Origin: Streptomyces calvus
GTDB taxonomy: Bacteria > Actinomycetota > Actinomycetes > Streptomycetales > Streptomycetaceae
Assembly (NCBI RefSeq): GCF_006782915.1
Contig: NZ_VCNP01000044.1
Location: 124,001 to 188,000, forward strand
Length of the DNA stretch: 64,000 nt
Reading direction: 5' to 3'
The first letter of the stretch is position 1, and each line of letters opens with the position of its first letter. Below are positions 16,618 through 24,449 of this stretch, in pieces. The notes below the pieces were generated by a model. It was not told the origin of the DNA. It did not search any database and was given only the letters and a program-made list of their open reading frames with translations. The translations under genes and the position numbers were made by a program.

Positions 16618-17016
16618 ATGGGCGCGAGCCGCCGACGCCGCACCACAGCCGTCGCCGCCACCCTGGCGGCCGTCGCGCTGACCGCCGGACTCACCACCGG
16701 CTGCGACGCCGTCGACAAGGCACTGGACTGCGTCCAGACCGCCGACGCCATCGCCGACAGCGTGACGGACATGCAGCAGGCCGTCGAAAGCGCGTCGAAC
16801 GACGTCACCCAGCTCGAGGAATCCCTCGACAACATCGACAAGAACCTCGGCGAGATCGGCGACAAGACCGACAACGCCGACGTCAGCAAGGCCGTCGACG
16901 ACCTCGAGAAGGCCGTCGGCAACGTCCGCACCTCCATCGAGAACGGCGATGAAACCCCCGACATCAGCCCGGTCACCGACGCGGCCGGCGAACTGACGAA
17001 GGTCTGCACGCCGTAA
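16618..17016 (+). CDS. Putative lipoprotein, 132 aa
   Basis: A small exported protein. The N-terminus (RRRRTTAVAATLAAVALTAGLTTGC) is an arginine-rich signal peptide ending in a lipobox LTTG-Cys29. The mature part is acidic and heptad-patterned (DMQQAVESASNDVTQLEESLDNIDKNLGEIGDKTDN), predicting a coiled coil, and has additional Cys residues at 38 and near the C-terminus. The function is unknown. Conserved placement between rph and rdgB in Streptomyces suggests it is a genuine gene rather than a shadow. Confidence 0.75.
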   Translation: MGASRRRRTTAVAATLAAVALTAGLTTGCDAVDKALDCVQTADAIADSVTDMQQAVESASNDVTQLEESLDNIDKNLGEIGDKTDNADVSKAVDDLEKAVGNVRTSIENGDETPDISPVTDAAGELTKVCTP

Positions 17017-17049
17017 GGACCGGACCATGGGCCCGGGGATACTGGGCCC

Positions 17050-17652
17050 ATGACCCGCCTGATCCTCGCCACCCGCAACGCCGGAAAGATCACCGAACTC
17101 CGGGCGATCCTCGCCGACGCGGGACTGCCCCACGAACTCGTCGGCGCCGACGCCTACCCCGACGTCCCCGACGTCAAGGAAACCGGCACCACGTTCGCCG
17201 AGAACGCCCTCCTCAAGGCCCACGCCCTCGCCCGCGCCACCGGCCTCCCCGCCGTCGCCGACGACTCCGGCCTCTGCGTCGACGTCCTGAACGGCGCCCC
17301 CGGCATCTTCTCCGCCCGCTGGGCCGGCCGCCACGGCGACGACAAGGCCAACCTCGACCTGCTGCTGGCCCAGCTGTCCGACATCGCCGACGAGCACCGC
17401 GGCGCCCACTTCGCCTGCGCGGCGGCCCTGGCGCTCCCGGACGGCACGGAGCGCGTGGTCGAGGGCCAGTTGAGGGGCGTCCTGCGCAGGGAACCGTCCG
17501 GCACCAACGGCTTCGGCTACGACCCGATCCTCCAGCCGGAGAACGACACCCGCACCTGCGCCGAACTGACCCCGGCCGAGAAGAACGCCATCAGCCACCG
17601 CGGCAAGGCCTTCCGCGCCCTGGTACCGGTGGTACGGGAGCTGTTGGGCTGA
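17050..17652 (+). CDS. rdgB: XTP/dITP diphosphatase (RdgB/HAM1 family)
   Basis: Removes non-canonical purine nucleotides (ITP, XTP) from the pool. 200 aa, starting at MTRLILATRNAGKITELRAIL with the SHR-type motif region near the N-terminus (ATRNAGK), TFAENALLKA, the ADDSGLCVDVLNGAPGIFSARWAG block and C-terminal GFGYDPIL and ISHRGKA. All are standard for the family. A strong terminator follows. Confidence 0.95.
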   Translation: MTRLILATRNAGKITELRAILADAGLPHELVGADAYPDVPDVKETGTTFAENALLKAHALARATGLPAVADDSGLCVDVLNGAPGIFSARWAGRHGDDKANLDLLLAQLSDIADEHRGAHFACAAALALPDGTERVVEGQLRGVLRREPSGTNGFGYDPILQPENDTRTCAELTPAEKNAISHRGKAFRALVPVVRELLG

Positions 17653-17659
17653 GCATGGG

Positions 17660-17688
17660 AGAGGGGTCGCCCGCACGGCGACCCCTCT
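17660..17688 (+). terminator. Terminator after rdgB
   Basis: AGAGGGGTCGCC / GGCGACCCCTCT, a 12-bp perfect stem with a 5-nt loop directly after the rdgB stop. Confidence 0.85.
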
Positions 17689-17693
17689 GCGTG

Positions 17694-17776
17694 TGCGGCC
17701 GATGGGAGTCGAACCCACATGGGCAAATGCCCCGAGGCACCTAAAACCTCTGCTTATACCATTCAGCAACGGCCGC
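17694..17776 (-). tRNA. tRNA-Leu (anticodon UAG)
   Basis: Folding the minus strand gives acceptor GCGGCCG/CGGCCGC, anticodon stem GAGGU/GCCUC with loop UUUAGGU (anticodon UAG), an extended class II variable arm (GGGGCAUUUGCCC) and T-arm GUGGG-UUCGACU-CCCAU. The discriminator is A and CCA is not encoded. Confidence 0.93.
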
Positions 17777-17789
17777 GTGCGGGGCAATG

Positions 17790-18431
17790 CTACCCGTGCT
17801 GAGCTGATCGTCCACGCCGGTTCCCGCCCCTGCACCAGGTGCTGGTAATGGCGTGACAGTTGGGGCACAGCAATCGCAGGTTCTCGAGCCGGTTGTTCCG
17901 CCAGTTGCCGTCGATGTGGTCGACCTCGAGCGGCAAGGGCTCTCCCCGCCACATGGCTTCGATGCCGCACGAGGCGCAGCGGTTGTCCGTACCTTCTCCG
18001 ATCATTGCCCGCTTCAGGCGGCTTCCGTCGATGCGCCTGGCTCGGGCGGGTGGTTGCTCGACGAGGAGGCTCTTCGCGTTCCGGGCGCGGCGGGAAGGCG
18101 CCCCGAAGTGGGATGTGTCGATCCCGTACGCCTTGATGCGGCGGCTGATGTGGGTGTGGTGGCCGCCGACGACATCGAGACCGAGGTGGCGCAGTACCTC
18201 ACACATGTTCGTCGACGCCGCGACCGCCGCTTGGAGGATGTCCCTGGTCCACTTGACTCCCTCCTGCTCGAAGTGGGACGTGTCCACTCCGAGGCGCCTC
18301 ATTCGCTCCCGGATGTACGCCCGTGTCGAACTCCGCGGATCCACGCCCAACCGCACCAACGCCTCCGACAACGTCCGTGCCTCCCGGGCCGCTTCCTCCA
18401 GCCGCTCCCTGCCGTACGCGCCTGCCCCCAT
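17790..18431 (-). CDS. HNH endonuclease domain protein
   Basis: A 213-aa protein with two related N-terminal DNA-binding-like repeats (each a helical ~55-aa segment ending in VDTSHF or IDTSHF, at 49-54 and 104-109) followed by a C-terminal HNH domain: CASC at 152-155, LEVDHIDGN at 168-176 and CPNCH at 189-193. The order DNA-binding repeats then HNH resembles free-standing phage or homing-type HNH nucleases. It is only 14 bp from tRNA-Leu and oriented the same way, directly upstream of it. The target is unknown. Confidence 0.85.
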   Translation of the reverse strand: MGAGAYGRERLEEAAREARTLSEALVRLGVDPRSSTRAYIRERMRRLGVDTSHFEQEGVKWTRDILQAAVAASTNMCEVLRHLGLDVVGGHHTHISRRIKAYGIDTSHFGAPSRRARNAKSLLVEQPPARARRIDGSRLKRAMIGEGTDNRCASCGIEAMWRGEPLPLEVDHIDGNWRNNRLENLRLLCPNCHAITSTWCRGGNRRGRSAQHG

Positions 18432-18515
18432 CGGACCCCCTCCGTGTCTCGGTCACCCGTTCGTGGGCTCGTACGGAGTAACGAGCCGGATATCGGACGG
18501 TCACGTACGAAAAAC

Positions 18516-18553
18516 GGAACGGCCCCTGCCGGCAGTCCGGTAGGGGCCGTTCC
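18516..18553 (-). terminator. Intrinsic terminator of bcp
   Basis: GGAACGGCCCC / GGGGCCGTTCC stem followed on the minus strand by GTTTTTCG, directly after the bcp stop. Confidence 0.9.
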
Positions 18554-18566
18554 GGAGGGGCGTGCC

Positions 18567-19034
18567 TCAGACGCCGAGATCTCTGATGATCTTGGCTACG
18601 TGGCCGGTCGCCTTGACGTTGTAGAGGGCGCGCTCGACCTTGCCGTTCTCGTCGACGACGACCGTGGAGCGGATGACGCCGGTCACCGTCTTGCCGTAGA
18701 GCTTCTTCTCGCCGAAGGCGCCGTACGCCTCCAGGACCTGCTTGTCGGGGTCGGCGAGGAGGGTGACCTTCAGGGACTCCTTCTCGCGGAACTTGGCGAG
18801 CTTCTCGGGCTTGTCGGGGGAGATGCCGATCACGTCGTAGCCGGCGCCCGCCAGCAGCTCGAGGTTGTCGGTGAAGTCGCAGGCCTGCTTGGTGCAGCCG
18901 GGCGTGAGGGCGGCGGGGTAGAAGTAGACGATGACCTTGCGGCCCTTGTGGTCGGCCAGGGACACCTCCTTGCCGTCGGCGTCGGGCAGGGTGAAGGCGG
19001 GGGCCTCGTCCCCGGGCTGGAGGCGTTCGCTCAT
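18567..19034 (-). CDS. bcp: Thioredoxin-dependent thiol peroxidase (BCP/PrxQ)
   Basis: Reduces hydroperoxides. 155 aa, starting at MSERLQPGDEAPAFTLP. Peroxidatic Cys47 sits in PAALTPGCTKQACDF and the likely resolving Cys52 is five residues later, the 2-Cys PrxQ pattern. The segment VIGISPDKPEKLAKFREK is family-typical. The start is chosen at the Met matching the family; the frame upstream is not conserved. It is divergent from the DUF3618 gene. Confidence 0.93.
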   Translation of the reverse strand: MSERLQPGDEAPAFTLPDADGKEVSLADHKGRKVIVYFYPAALTPGCTKQACDFTDNLELLAGAGYDVIGISPDKPEKLAKFREKESLKVTLLADPDKQVLEAYGAFGEKKLYGKTVTGVIRSTVVVDENGKVERALYNVKATGHVAKIIRDLGV

Positions 19035-19174
19035 CGGTCCGGTTCTCCTCGTACGTGCGCGCTGCGTGGATCGGGTGCCGGGATCGAGGGTAACCGGGGG
19101 TCCTGACCGTGCGGGGCGGCGTGGAGCTGACAGACTGTGCGGCACAGGTATCAGCGGATTTCGGAGGCGACACG

Positions 19175-19504
19175 GTGGCGGACACGGCGGACACCAGAAC
19201 CCCGGCGCAGATCGAGGCGGACATCAAGCGCCGTCGTGCGGTGCTGGCCGAGACCCTGGACGAGATCGGTGTGCGGGTGCACCCGAAGACGATCATGGGG
19301 GATGCGAAGGCCAAGGTCGTGTCCAACGTGGACCACACGCTCGGGCGGGCGTACGTCGGGGTCAACCGTGTGGTGAGCGACGTCAAGGCGCAGTTCGTGG
19401 ACGAGGAGGGCTCGCCGCGGCTGGAGCGGGTCGTGCCGGTGGCGTTGCTGGTCGTCGGGCTCGTGGGGCTGGTGGCCCTGGGGTCCCGGCGGCGTCGGCG
19501 CTGA
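19175..19504 (+). CDS. DUF3618 family small membrane protein
   Basis: 109 aa from the GTG at 19175, which follows GGAGG. The N-terminal half has the DUF3618 signature TPAQIEADIKRRRAVLAETLDEI followed by VHPKTIMGDAKAK. The C-terminus is a single transmembrane segment (VVPVALLVVGLVGLVAL) ending in SRRRRR, so the N-terminal part probably faces the cytoplasm as a membrane anchor. The function is not known. It is followed closely by a GroES-like gene. Confidence 0.8.
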   Translation: MADTADTRTPAQIEADIKRRRAVLAETLDEIGVRVHPKTIMGDAKAKVVSNVDHTLGRAYVGVNRVVSDVKAQFVDEEGSPRLERVVPVALLVVGLVGLVALGSRRRRR

Positions 19505-19548
19505 CCCCGCCCGCCCACGTTCGCCGCGAGTGCAGGTAGGTTTCTGAC

Positions 19549-19905
19549 GTGAGCGCGAAGAGACACGAGCACAGTTCCCAGGACGACAAGCTGCCCATCC
19601 GGATGCTGCACGACCGCGTCCTCGTGCGGCAGGACACCAGTGAGGGTGAGCGGCGTTCCGGGGGCGGCATCCTGATTCCCGCGACGGCGGCGGTGGGCCG
19701 GAGGCTGGCCTGGGCCGAGGTGGTCGCGGTGGGGCAGAACGTACGGACCGTGGAGCCGGGTGACCGGGTGCTGTTCGATCCGGAGGACCGGGCGGAGGTC
19801 GAGGTCCGGGGGACGGCGTATGTGCTCATGCGGGAGCGTGATCTGCACGCGGTGGCCGCGGACCGGTTCGAGGGTTCCGAGGATTCGACCGGCTTGTACC
19901 TGTAG
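19549..19905 (+). CDS. GroES (cpn10)-like co-chaperonin homologue
   Basis: 118 aa from the GTG at 19549. The cpn10 fold is recognisable: LPIRMLHDRVLVRQDTSEG, GGGILIPATA, and EPGDRVLFDPEDRAEVEV. The mobile-loop region (GERRSGGGILIP) differs from classical GroES, and there is no adjacent groEL, so it is probably a divergent paralogue and not the housekeeping GroES. An intrinsic terminator follows. Confidence 0.8.
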   Translation: MSAKRHEHSSQDDKLPIRMLHDRVLVRQDTSEGERRSGGGILIPATAAVGRRLAWAEVVAVGQNVRTVEPGDRVLFDPEDRAEVEVRGTAYVLMRERDLHAVAADRFEGSEDSTGLYL

Positions 19906-19916
19906 TTCGATGGGAG

Positions 19917-19950
19917 AAGGGGCTGGTGACCATGGTCACCAGCCCTTTTT
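19917..19950 (+). terminator. Intrinsic terminator after the GroES-like gene
   Basis: GGGCTGGTGACC-AT-GGTCACCAGCCC followed by TTTTT, a classical stem plus U-tract. Confidence 0.92.
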
Positions 19951-19986
19951 CGGGTTTTGCGGCTAGGGTGGGTGGTCCCTCAGGGG

Positions 19987-20030
19987 CCCCGACGAGACGC
20001 GCCGTACCGGGGTGAAGGCAAAGACGACGC
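19987..20030 (+). promoter_or_regulatory. Guanidine-III (ykkC-III) riboswitch
   Basis: CCCCGACGAGACGCGCCGTA followed by CCGGGG, then GGCAAAGACGACGC. This matches the conserved guanidine-III aptamer, including GACGAG, GCGCCGUACC, the closing helix CCCC/GGGG and AAGACG(A/G)CGC of the pseudoknot. It ends 36 bp upstream of the gdx ATG, with the ribosome-binding site GGAGGTG between. It probably frees translation when guanidinium is bound. Confidence 0.88.
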
Positions 20031-20066
20031 ACCCCCGTTTCCGTTCGTGTCCCGGAGGTGCCTGTC

Positions 20067-20387
20067 ATGGCCTGGGTTCTGCTTGTCGTCGCCGGTCTGC
20101 TGGAGGTGGGCTGGGCGGTCGGGATGAAGTACACCGATGGTTTCACCCGGCTCGTGCCCAGTGTCCTGACCGGTGCGGGCATCGTGAGCAGCATGCTGTT
20201 GCTGTCGTACGCCGCTCGTACGCTGCCAATCGGTACGGCGTACGGCGTGTGGGTGGGGATCGGTGCGGCCGGGGCGGCGGTGCTGGGGATGGTGGTGCTG
20301 GGTGAGCCGGTGACCGCGGCCCGGATCTTCTTCGTCTGTCTGCTGGTGGTGGCCGTGGTGGGGTTGAAGGCGACGTCGGGGCACTAG
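20067..20387 (+). CDS. gdx: Guanidinium exporter Gdx (SugE-type SMR transporter)
   Basis: A 106-aa four-helix small multidrug resistance protein of the SugE/Gdx branch. The key membrane Glu is in LLEVGWAVGMKYTDGFTR near position 13, and SugE-type sequences LPIGTAYGVWVGIGAAG and LLVVAVVGLKATSGH follow. The guanidine-III riboswitch upstream supports guanidinium as substrate. The ATG at 20067 is preceded by GGAGGTG. Its TAG stop is made of TA, the target of a MITE insertion, plus the first base of that element. Confidence 0.92.
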   Translation: MAWVLLVVAGLLEVGWAVGMKYTDGFTRLVPSVLTGAGIVSSMLLLSYAARTLPIGTAYGVWVGIGAAGAAVLGMVVLGEPVTAARIFFVCLLVVAVVGLKATSGH

Positions 20388-20548
20388 GCCCTGTCGTTTG
20401 GATCATGTCGGTTTCGCGGGGCGGGGCACGCACATCTGCTGCGTTGGCATCGGTTGTCGACGCTCCGCGTCGCCGCCCCCCCCCCCCCCGCTCGGGTGGG
20501 CTGAGAAGCGCTGCGTCTCCCAGCCGACCTGATCCAAACGACAGACCC
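20387..20548. mobile_element. MITE-like element, copy 2 (162 bp), flanked by TA
   Basis: Left terminus GGCCCTGTCGTTTGGATCA; right terminus reading inward GGGTCTGTCGTTTGGATCA; TA on both sides (20385-20386 and 20549-20550). The interior matches copy 1 (GCACGCACATCTGC, CGCTCCGCG). It contains an unusual run of 14 C at 20476-20489. There is no ORF. The right-hand TA is also the left target duplication of the IS630-type element. Confidence 0.78.
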
Positions 20549-21645
20549 TAGTGACCTGAGTCAGAGATTTGTCGGCAGTAGGCGGCGACTTTGTCGAGGA
20601 TCTCGTCGGCGGTCTTCGTCCAGACGAACGGCCTGGGGTGGTCGTTCCAGTCGGCGAGCCAGCTGCGGATGTCGCGTTCGAGGGCCTGGACGGAGCGGTG
20701 GACGCCGCGCTTGGGCTTCTTCTGGGTGAGCTCGGCGAACCACCGCTCCACCAGGTTCAGCCAGGACGCACTGGTCGGCGTGAAGTGCAGGTGGAAGCGG
20801 GGATGTGCCAGCAGCCACTTCTTGACGGCGGGCGTCTTGTGGGTGACGTAGTTGTCCAGGATGAGGTGCACGTCGAGTTCAGCGGGTACTTCCTTGTCCA
20901 GCTTGGTGAGGAACTTCTTGAACTCGACGGCCCGGTGCCGCCGGTGCAGTGAGCCGATCACCTTCCCCGTGGCGACTTCCAGGGCAGCGAACAGAGTGGT
21001 GGTGCCGGCACGGACGTAGTCATGACTGCGGCGTTCGGGAAGCCCGGGAACCATCGGCAGCACGGGCTGGGACCGGTCCAGGGCCTGGATCTGCGACTTC
21101 TCGTCCACACACAGCACCAGGGCCTTCTCCGGCGGGTCCAAGTACAGACCCACCACGTCACGGACCTTGTCGATGAACAGCGGATCGGTGGACAGCTTGA
21201 ACGTCTGTGACCGGTGCGGGGCCAGCGCGAACGCCCGCCAGATCCGCGAGATGGTCGACTGGGACATGCCCGTGGCCGCCGCCATCGACCTGGTCGACCA
21301 GTGGGTGGCGTTCTTCGGCTTCTCCTCGAGCGTTTTGACGATGACACGCTCGACGTCCGCGTCGGTGATCTTCCGAGGGACACCGGGTCGCGGCTCGTCG
21401 GACAAGCCGTCCAGACCACGTTCCAGGAAGCGCCGCCGCCAGGTGCGGACCATGTCAGCGGTGACACCAAGCCGGCGTGAGACCTCCATGATCGAGTGCC
21501 CCTCGGCGCACTCCAGAATGATCCTCGAGCGCTGAGCCAGGGACTGGGCTGTCGAGCGACGACGCACCCAGCCCTCCAGCACATCCCGCTGGGCATCAGT
21601 CAGCGACAACGGCGGAATCTTCGGACCTGGACGACTCATACCCAA
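20548..21645 (-). CDS. IS630 family transposase
   Basis: 365 aa. An N-terminal helix-turn-helix pair (IMEVSRRLGVTADMVRTWRR) is followed by a DDE catalytic core: Asp181 (LCVDEKSQ), Asp264 (LILDNYVTHKT) and Glu300 (LNLVERWFAELTQ). The reading frame is intact, so the element could be active. The stop codon is not in the element: TAG is built from the flanking TA duplication plus the neighbouring base supplied by the MITE end. Confidence 0.93.
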   Translation of the reverse strand: MGMSRPGPKIPPLSLTDAQRDVLEGWVRRRSTAQSLAQRSRIILECAEGHSIMEVSRRLGVTADMVRTWRRRFLERGLDGLSDEPRPGVPRKITDADVERVIVKTLEEKPKNATHWSTRSMAAATGMSQSTISRIWRAFALAPHRSQTFKLSTDPLFIDKVRDVVGLYLDPPEKALVLCVDEKSQIQALDRSQPVLPMVPGLPERRSHDYVRAGTTTLFAALEVATGKVIGSLHRRHRAVEFKKFLTKLDKEVPAELDVHLILDNYVTHKTPAVKKWLLAHPRFHLHFTPTSASWLNLVERWFAELTQKKPKRGVHRSVQALERDIRSWLADWNDHPRPFVWTKTADEILDKVAAYCRQISDSGH

Positions 21646-21673
21646 CCAACGATGAATCTCCGACTCAGGTCAC
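20551..21673. mobile_element. IS630-family insertion sequence (1123 bp)
   Basis: Terminal inverted repeats GTGACCTGAGTCAGAGATT (left) and GTGACCTGAGTCGGAGATT (right, inverted), flanked by TA at 20549-20550 and 21674-21675. TA duplication is the IS630/Tc1 hallmark. It carries one transposase gene reading leftwards. It is inserted at the TA on the right border of a MITE-like element. Confidence 0.9.
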
Positions 21674-21716
21674 TAGGTAGGGGCCGGGAGGCCGCCCGGG
21701 AGTGGGTGGTCGCGGG

Positions 21717-24128
21717 TCATCGGTCCCTGCGGTGGTGCGGGGTGAGCGCGTCGGTCAGGCCGTTCCGGCCGCGTGCGTCGTCCCCGTTGGCGTCGTCGCC
21801 GTCGCCGCGGCCTCCGCCCTGGCCGTTGCCGCGGCCGGTGGTGTCGTCGGTCGTCCCGTCGCCGTTGCCTTCGCCGCTCGTGCCGCCGGTGCCGTCCGTG
21901 CCGCCGTCGTCGCCCGTTCGGCCCTCGTCCCCGTCGCCGTCCCCGGTGCGGCCGCTGTCCGTGCGGGTGCCGGTGCCGTCGGGGGTGCGGCCGCCGGTGT
22001 CCTCGTCGTCCGGTGCGGTGCCGTCCTCGTCGCCGGGGTCGTCGGAGGAGGACGAGGAGGACGAGGAGGAGGGGGCGTCGGAGGGCGGCTGGGTCTGCCA
22101 GGCGCCGGGCTGGAGGCGCAGGTCGAAGGAGCGGGCGGGCTGCCCGCGCAGGGCCTCGCGGGTGTACTGGCCCCAGATCTCCGCAGGGGCGCCGCCGCCG
22201 TTGATGCGGGGCAGGCCCATGGCGCCGTAGAGCGACTTGTGGCCGGCGGTGACCGGGTCCTGGCCCATGACGGCGACGACGGTGGCGAGGTCGGGGGTGT
22301 AGCCGGCGAACCAGGCGGCGGTGTCCTCCTCGGCGGTGCCGGTCTTCCCGGCGGCGGGGCGGCCGGCGCTCTGGGCGGCGGTGGCGGTGCCGTTCTCCAC
22401 GACGCCGCGCAGGACGGCGGTGGTGGTGTCGGCGGCCTGGCGGCTGACGGCCTGGCGGGTGCGGCGCTCGGGCAGGGCGATTGTCTCGGTGCCCCTGGTG
22501 ACCTTCTCGATCATGGTGTAAGCGGCGTGCCTGCCGTGGTTGGCGAGGGTGGCGTACGCCTCCGCCATGTCGAGGACGCTGGCGGTGGCCACGCCGAGGG
22601 CGATGGACGGGCCGGCGTCGTCCAGGCTGGGGGTGTCCTCGGACAGGCCGAGGTCGACGGCGGTCTGCCGGACCCGGTCGGGGCCGACGTCGACGGCCAT
22701 CTGCGCGTACACGGCGTTGACGGACTTGTCGGTGGCCTCGCGCACGGTGATGTCGCCGTAGTCGCGGTGGTCCTCGTTCTCGGGGGCGTAGCGGCCGCCC
22801 CAGCCCTGGACGGGGCGTTCGCTGGTGCCGTCGTAGACGGTGTTCGGGGTGATGCGGCGGCCGTCCTGGGTGCGGGAGTCGTGCTCGACGGCCGCGGTGA
22901 ACACGAACGGTTTGAAGGAGGAGCCGACCTGGAAGTCCCGGCGGGGGGCGTTGGGGGTGTACTGCTTGACGTAGTCGATGCCGTTGTACATGGCGACGAC
23001 CTTGCCGGTCTTCGGGTCGACGGAGGCGCCGCCGGCGCGGACGTAGGTGTCGACCTTGCGGTTCTCGCGGTCGAGCCGGTCCATGAGGTTGTCGTTGACG
23101 GCGTCGACGAAGGCGTCCTGCTTGTCCTTGTGCAGGGTGGTGGTGATGCGGTAGCCGCCGGCGTCGAGGGCGGCCTCGTCCACGATGCCGTGCTGGACCA
23201 GGTGGTTCTTGACGATGTTGACGATGTAGCCGCGCTGGCCGGACAGGCCGGTGGGCAGGGTCGTCCGCCGGGGCGTCGGGAAGGTGAGGGCGGCGCGTTC
23301 GCCGGCGTCGAGCCAGCCCTCGTCGACCATGCCGTCCAGGACGTAGTTCCAGCGGCGTTCGACGGCGTCGCGGTTCTCCGGGTGGGTGATGACGTCGTAC
23401 TTGCTGGGGGCGTTGACGAGGGCGGCGAGGTAGGCGGCGCGGCCGGCGTCGAGTTCGGCGGCGTCGATGCCGTAGTAGGCGTGGGCGGCGGCCTGGATGC
23501 CGTAGGCGCCGCGGCCGAAGAAGCTGGTGTTGAGGTAGCCCTCGAGGATCTGGTCCTTGCTCTGCTCGCGGTCGAGCTTGATGGAGATGAAGAACTCCTT
23601 CACCTTGCGGGTGACGGTCTGCTCCTGGCGGAGGTAGTAGTTCTTCACGTACTGCTGGGTGATGGTGGAGCCGGACTGCTTGCCCTTGCCGGTGGCGGTG
23701 TTCCAGGCGGCGCGGAGCATGGCCTGCGGGTCGATGGCGGACTCGGTGTAGAAGTCGCGGTCCTCGGCGGCCAGGACGGCGTGCCGGGCGGCCAGGGAGA
23801 TCCGGTCGAGGGTGACGTTCTCGCGGTTGACCTCGCCGTCGCGGGCGATGACGGAGCCGTCGGCGTAGAGGTAGACGTTGGACTGCTGGGTGGCGAGGGC
23901 GTTGGCGGCGGGGATCTGCACGAGGTGGTAACCGAGGAAGAAGCCGCCGACGACGAGCAGGGCGGCGATGAGGAGGCCGCCGAGCGCGGTCCGCCAGGTG
24001 GGGAGCAGGCGGCGCCGTCCGGTGCGCCGGGGTGTGCCTCCCGCCGTGCCGCGGGAGGCGTCGGCCGTCGGGGGCCGTCTCGGTGCCCAGCCCTGGCCGG
24101 GCTGCTGCCGCTGCGGCTCGTCGCTCAT
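21717..24128 (-). CDS. Class A penicillin-binding protein (transglycosylase-transpeptidase)
   Basis: Bifunctional peptidoglycan synthase, 803 aa. Cytoplasmic N-terminus, transmembrane anchor ~48-68, GT51 transglycosylase with Glu122 (AAEDRDFYTE) and GSTITQQYVKNYYL, then the transpeptidase domain with SxxK at Ser403 (GSSFKPF), SxN at 469-471 (KSVN) and KTGT at 594-597. The last ~130 residues are low complexity: a run of nine Ser, then an Asp/Gly/Thr-rich acidic tail. The ATG at 24128 is preceded by GGAGT. It is divergent from the ABC operon and transcribed towards the IS630 insertion. Confidence 0.93.
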   Translation of the reverse strand: MSDEPQRQQPGQGWAPRRPPTADASRGTAGGTPRRTGRRRLLPTWRTALGGLLIAALLVVGGFFLGYHLVQIPAANALATQQSNVYLYADGSVIARDGEVNRENVTLDRISLAARHAVLAAEDRDFYTESAIDPQAMLRAAWNTATGKGKQSGSTITQQYVKNYYLRQEQTVTRKVKEFFISIKLDREQSKDQILEGYLNTSFFGRGAYGIQAAAHAYYGIDAAELDAGRAAYLAALVNAPSKYDVITHPENRDAVERRWNYVLDGMVDEGWLDAGERAALTFPTPRRTTLPTGLSGQRGYIVNIVKNHLVQHGIVDEAALDAGGYRITTTLHKDKQDAFVDAVNDNLMDRLDRENRKVDTYVRAGGASVDPKTGKVVAMYNGIDYVKQYTPNAPRRDFQVGSSFKPFVFTAAVEHDSRTQDGRRITPNTVYDGTSERPVQGWGGRYAPENEDHRDYGDITVREATDKSVNAVYAQMAVDVGPDRVRQTAVDLGLSEDTPSLDDAGPSIALGVATASVLDMAEAYATLANHGRHAAYTMIEKVTRGTETIALPERRTRQAVSRQAADTTTAVLRGVVENGTATAAQSAGRPAAGKTGTAEEDTAAWFAGYTPDLATVVAVMGQDPVTAGHKSLYGAMGLPRINGGGAPAEIWGQYTREALRGQPARSFDLRLQPGAWQTQPPSDAPSSSSSSSSSDDPGDEDGTAPDDEDTGGRTPDGTGTRTDSGRTGDGDGDEGRTGDDGGTDGTGGTSGEGNGDGTTDDTTGRGNGQGGGRGDGDDANGDDARGRNGLTDALTPHHRRDR

Positions 24129-24449
24129 GGTGCACGGACTCCTGTTCCGCCTCGTTCGTGTGGTTGGGCCCTGTACGCCGTGTGTGTTCCGCTTCAGGAA
24201 GACTGTGAAGACTGTCGCATCCGGTGGCCCGTTTCCCCGGCGGCGGCGCGCCTCGCGCACCCGTCCGGCTTCTCCTCCTGCGCGGGCTCGGTGAGGCGCT
24301 CGGGTACGGCGGTGGCGTCGGAGATGCGGGGCAGTCGGCGCGACGGGCGGGCGCGGCGTGGCCCGGCGGGGTGAAAATGCGTGGCCGTCGGCCGGTCGCG
24401 CGCACTAGGCTCCTGCGCTTCGGTGCCTTCGGCGGAGGAGGGTGCGGGC
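24129..24449. other. Divergent intergenic region between the PBP and ABC genes
   Basis: 321 bp with no supported gene. It must hold the divergent promoters. A short direct repeat GAAGACTGT occurs twice near 24200. Confidence 0.5.

Noticed and set aside
20569..20952. Plus-strand ORFs inside the IS630 element
   Set aside because: They are antisense to the intact transposase and lack any domain.
21702..24374. Long plus-strand ORF (890 aa) opposite the PBP gene
   Set aside because: It is antisense to a PBP with complete catalytic motifs. Its composition is Gly/Val/Ala-rich with no domain, as expected for a GC-bias shadow.
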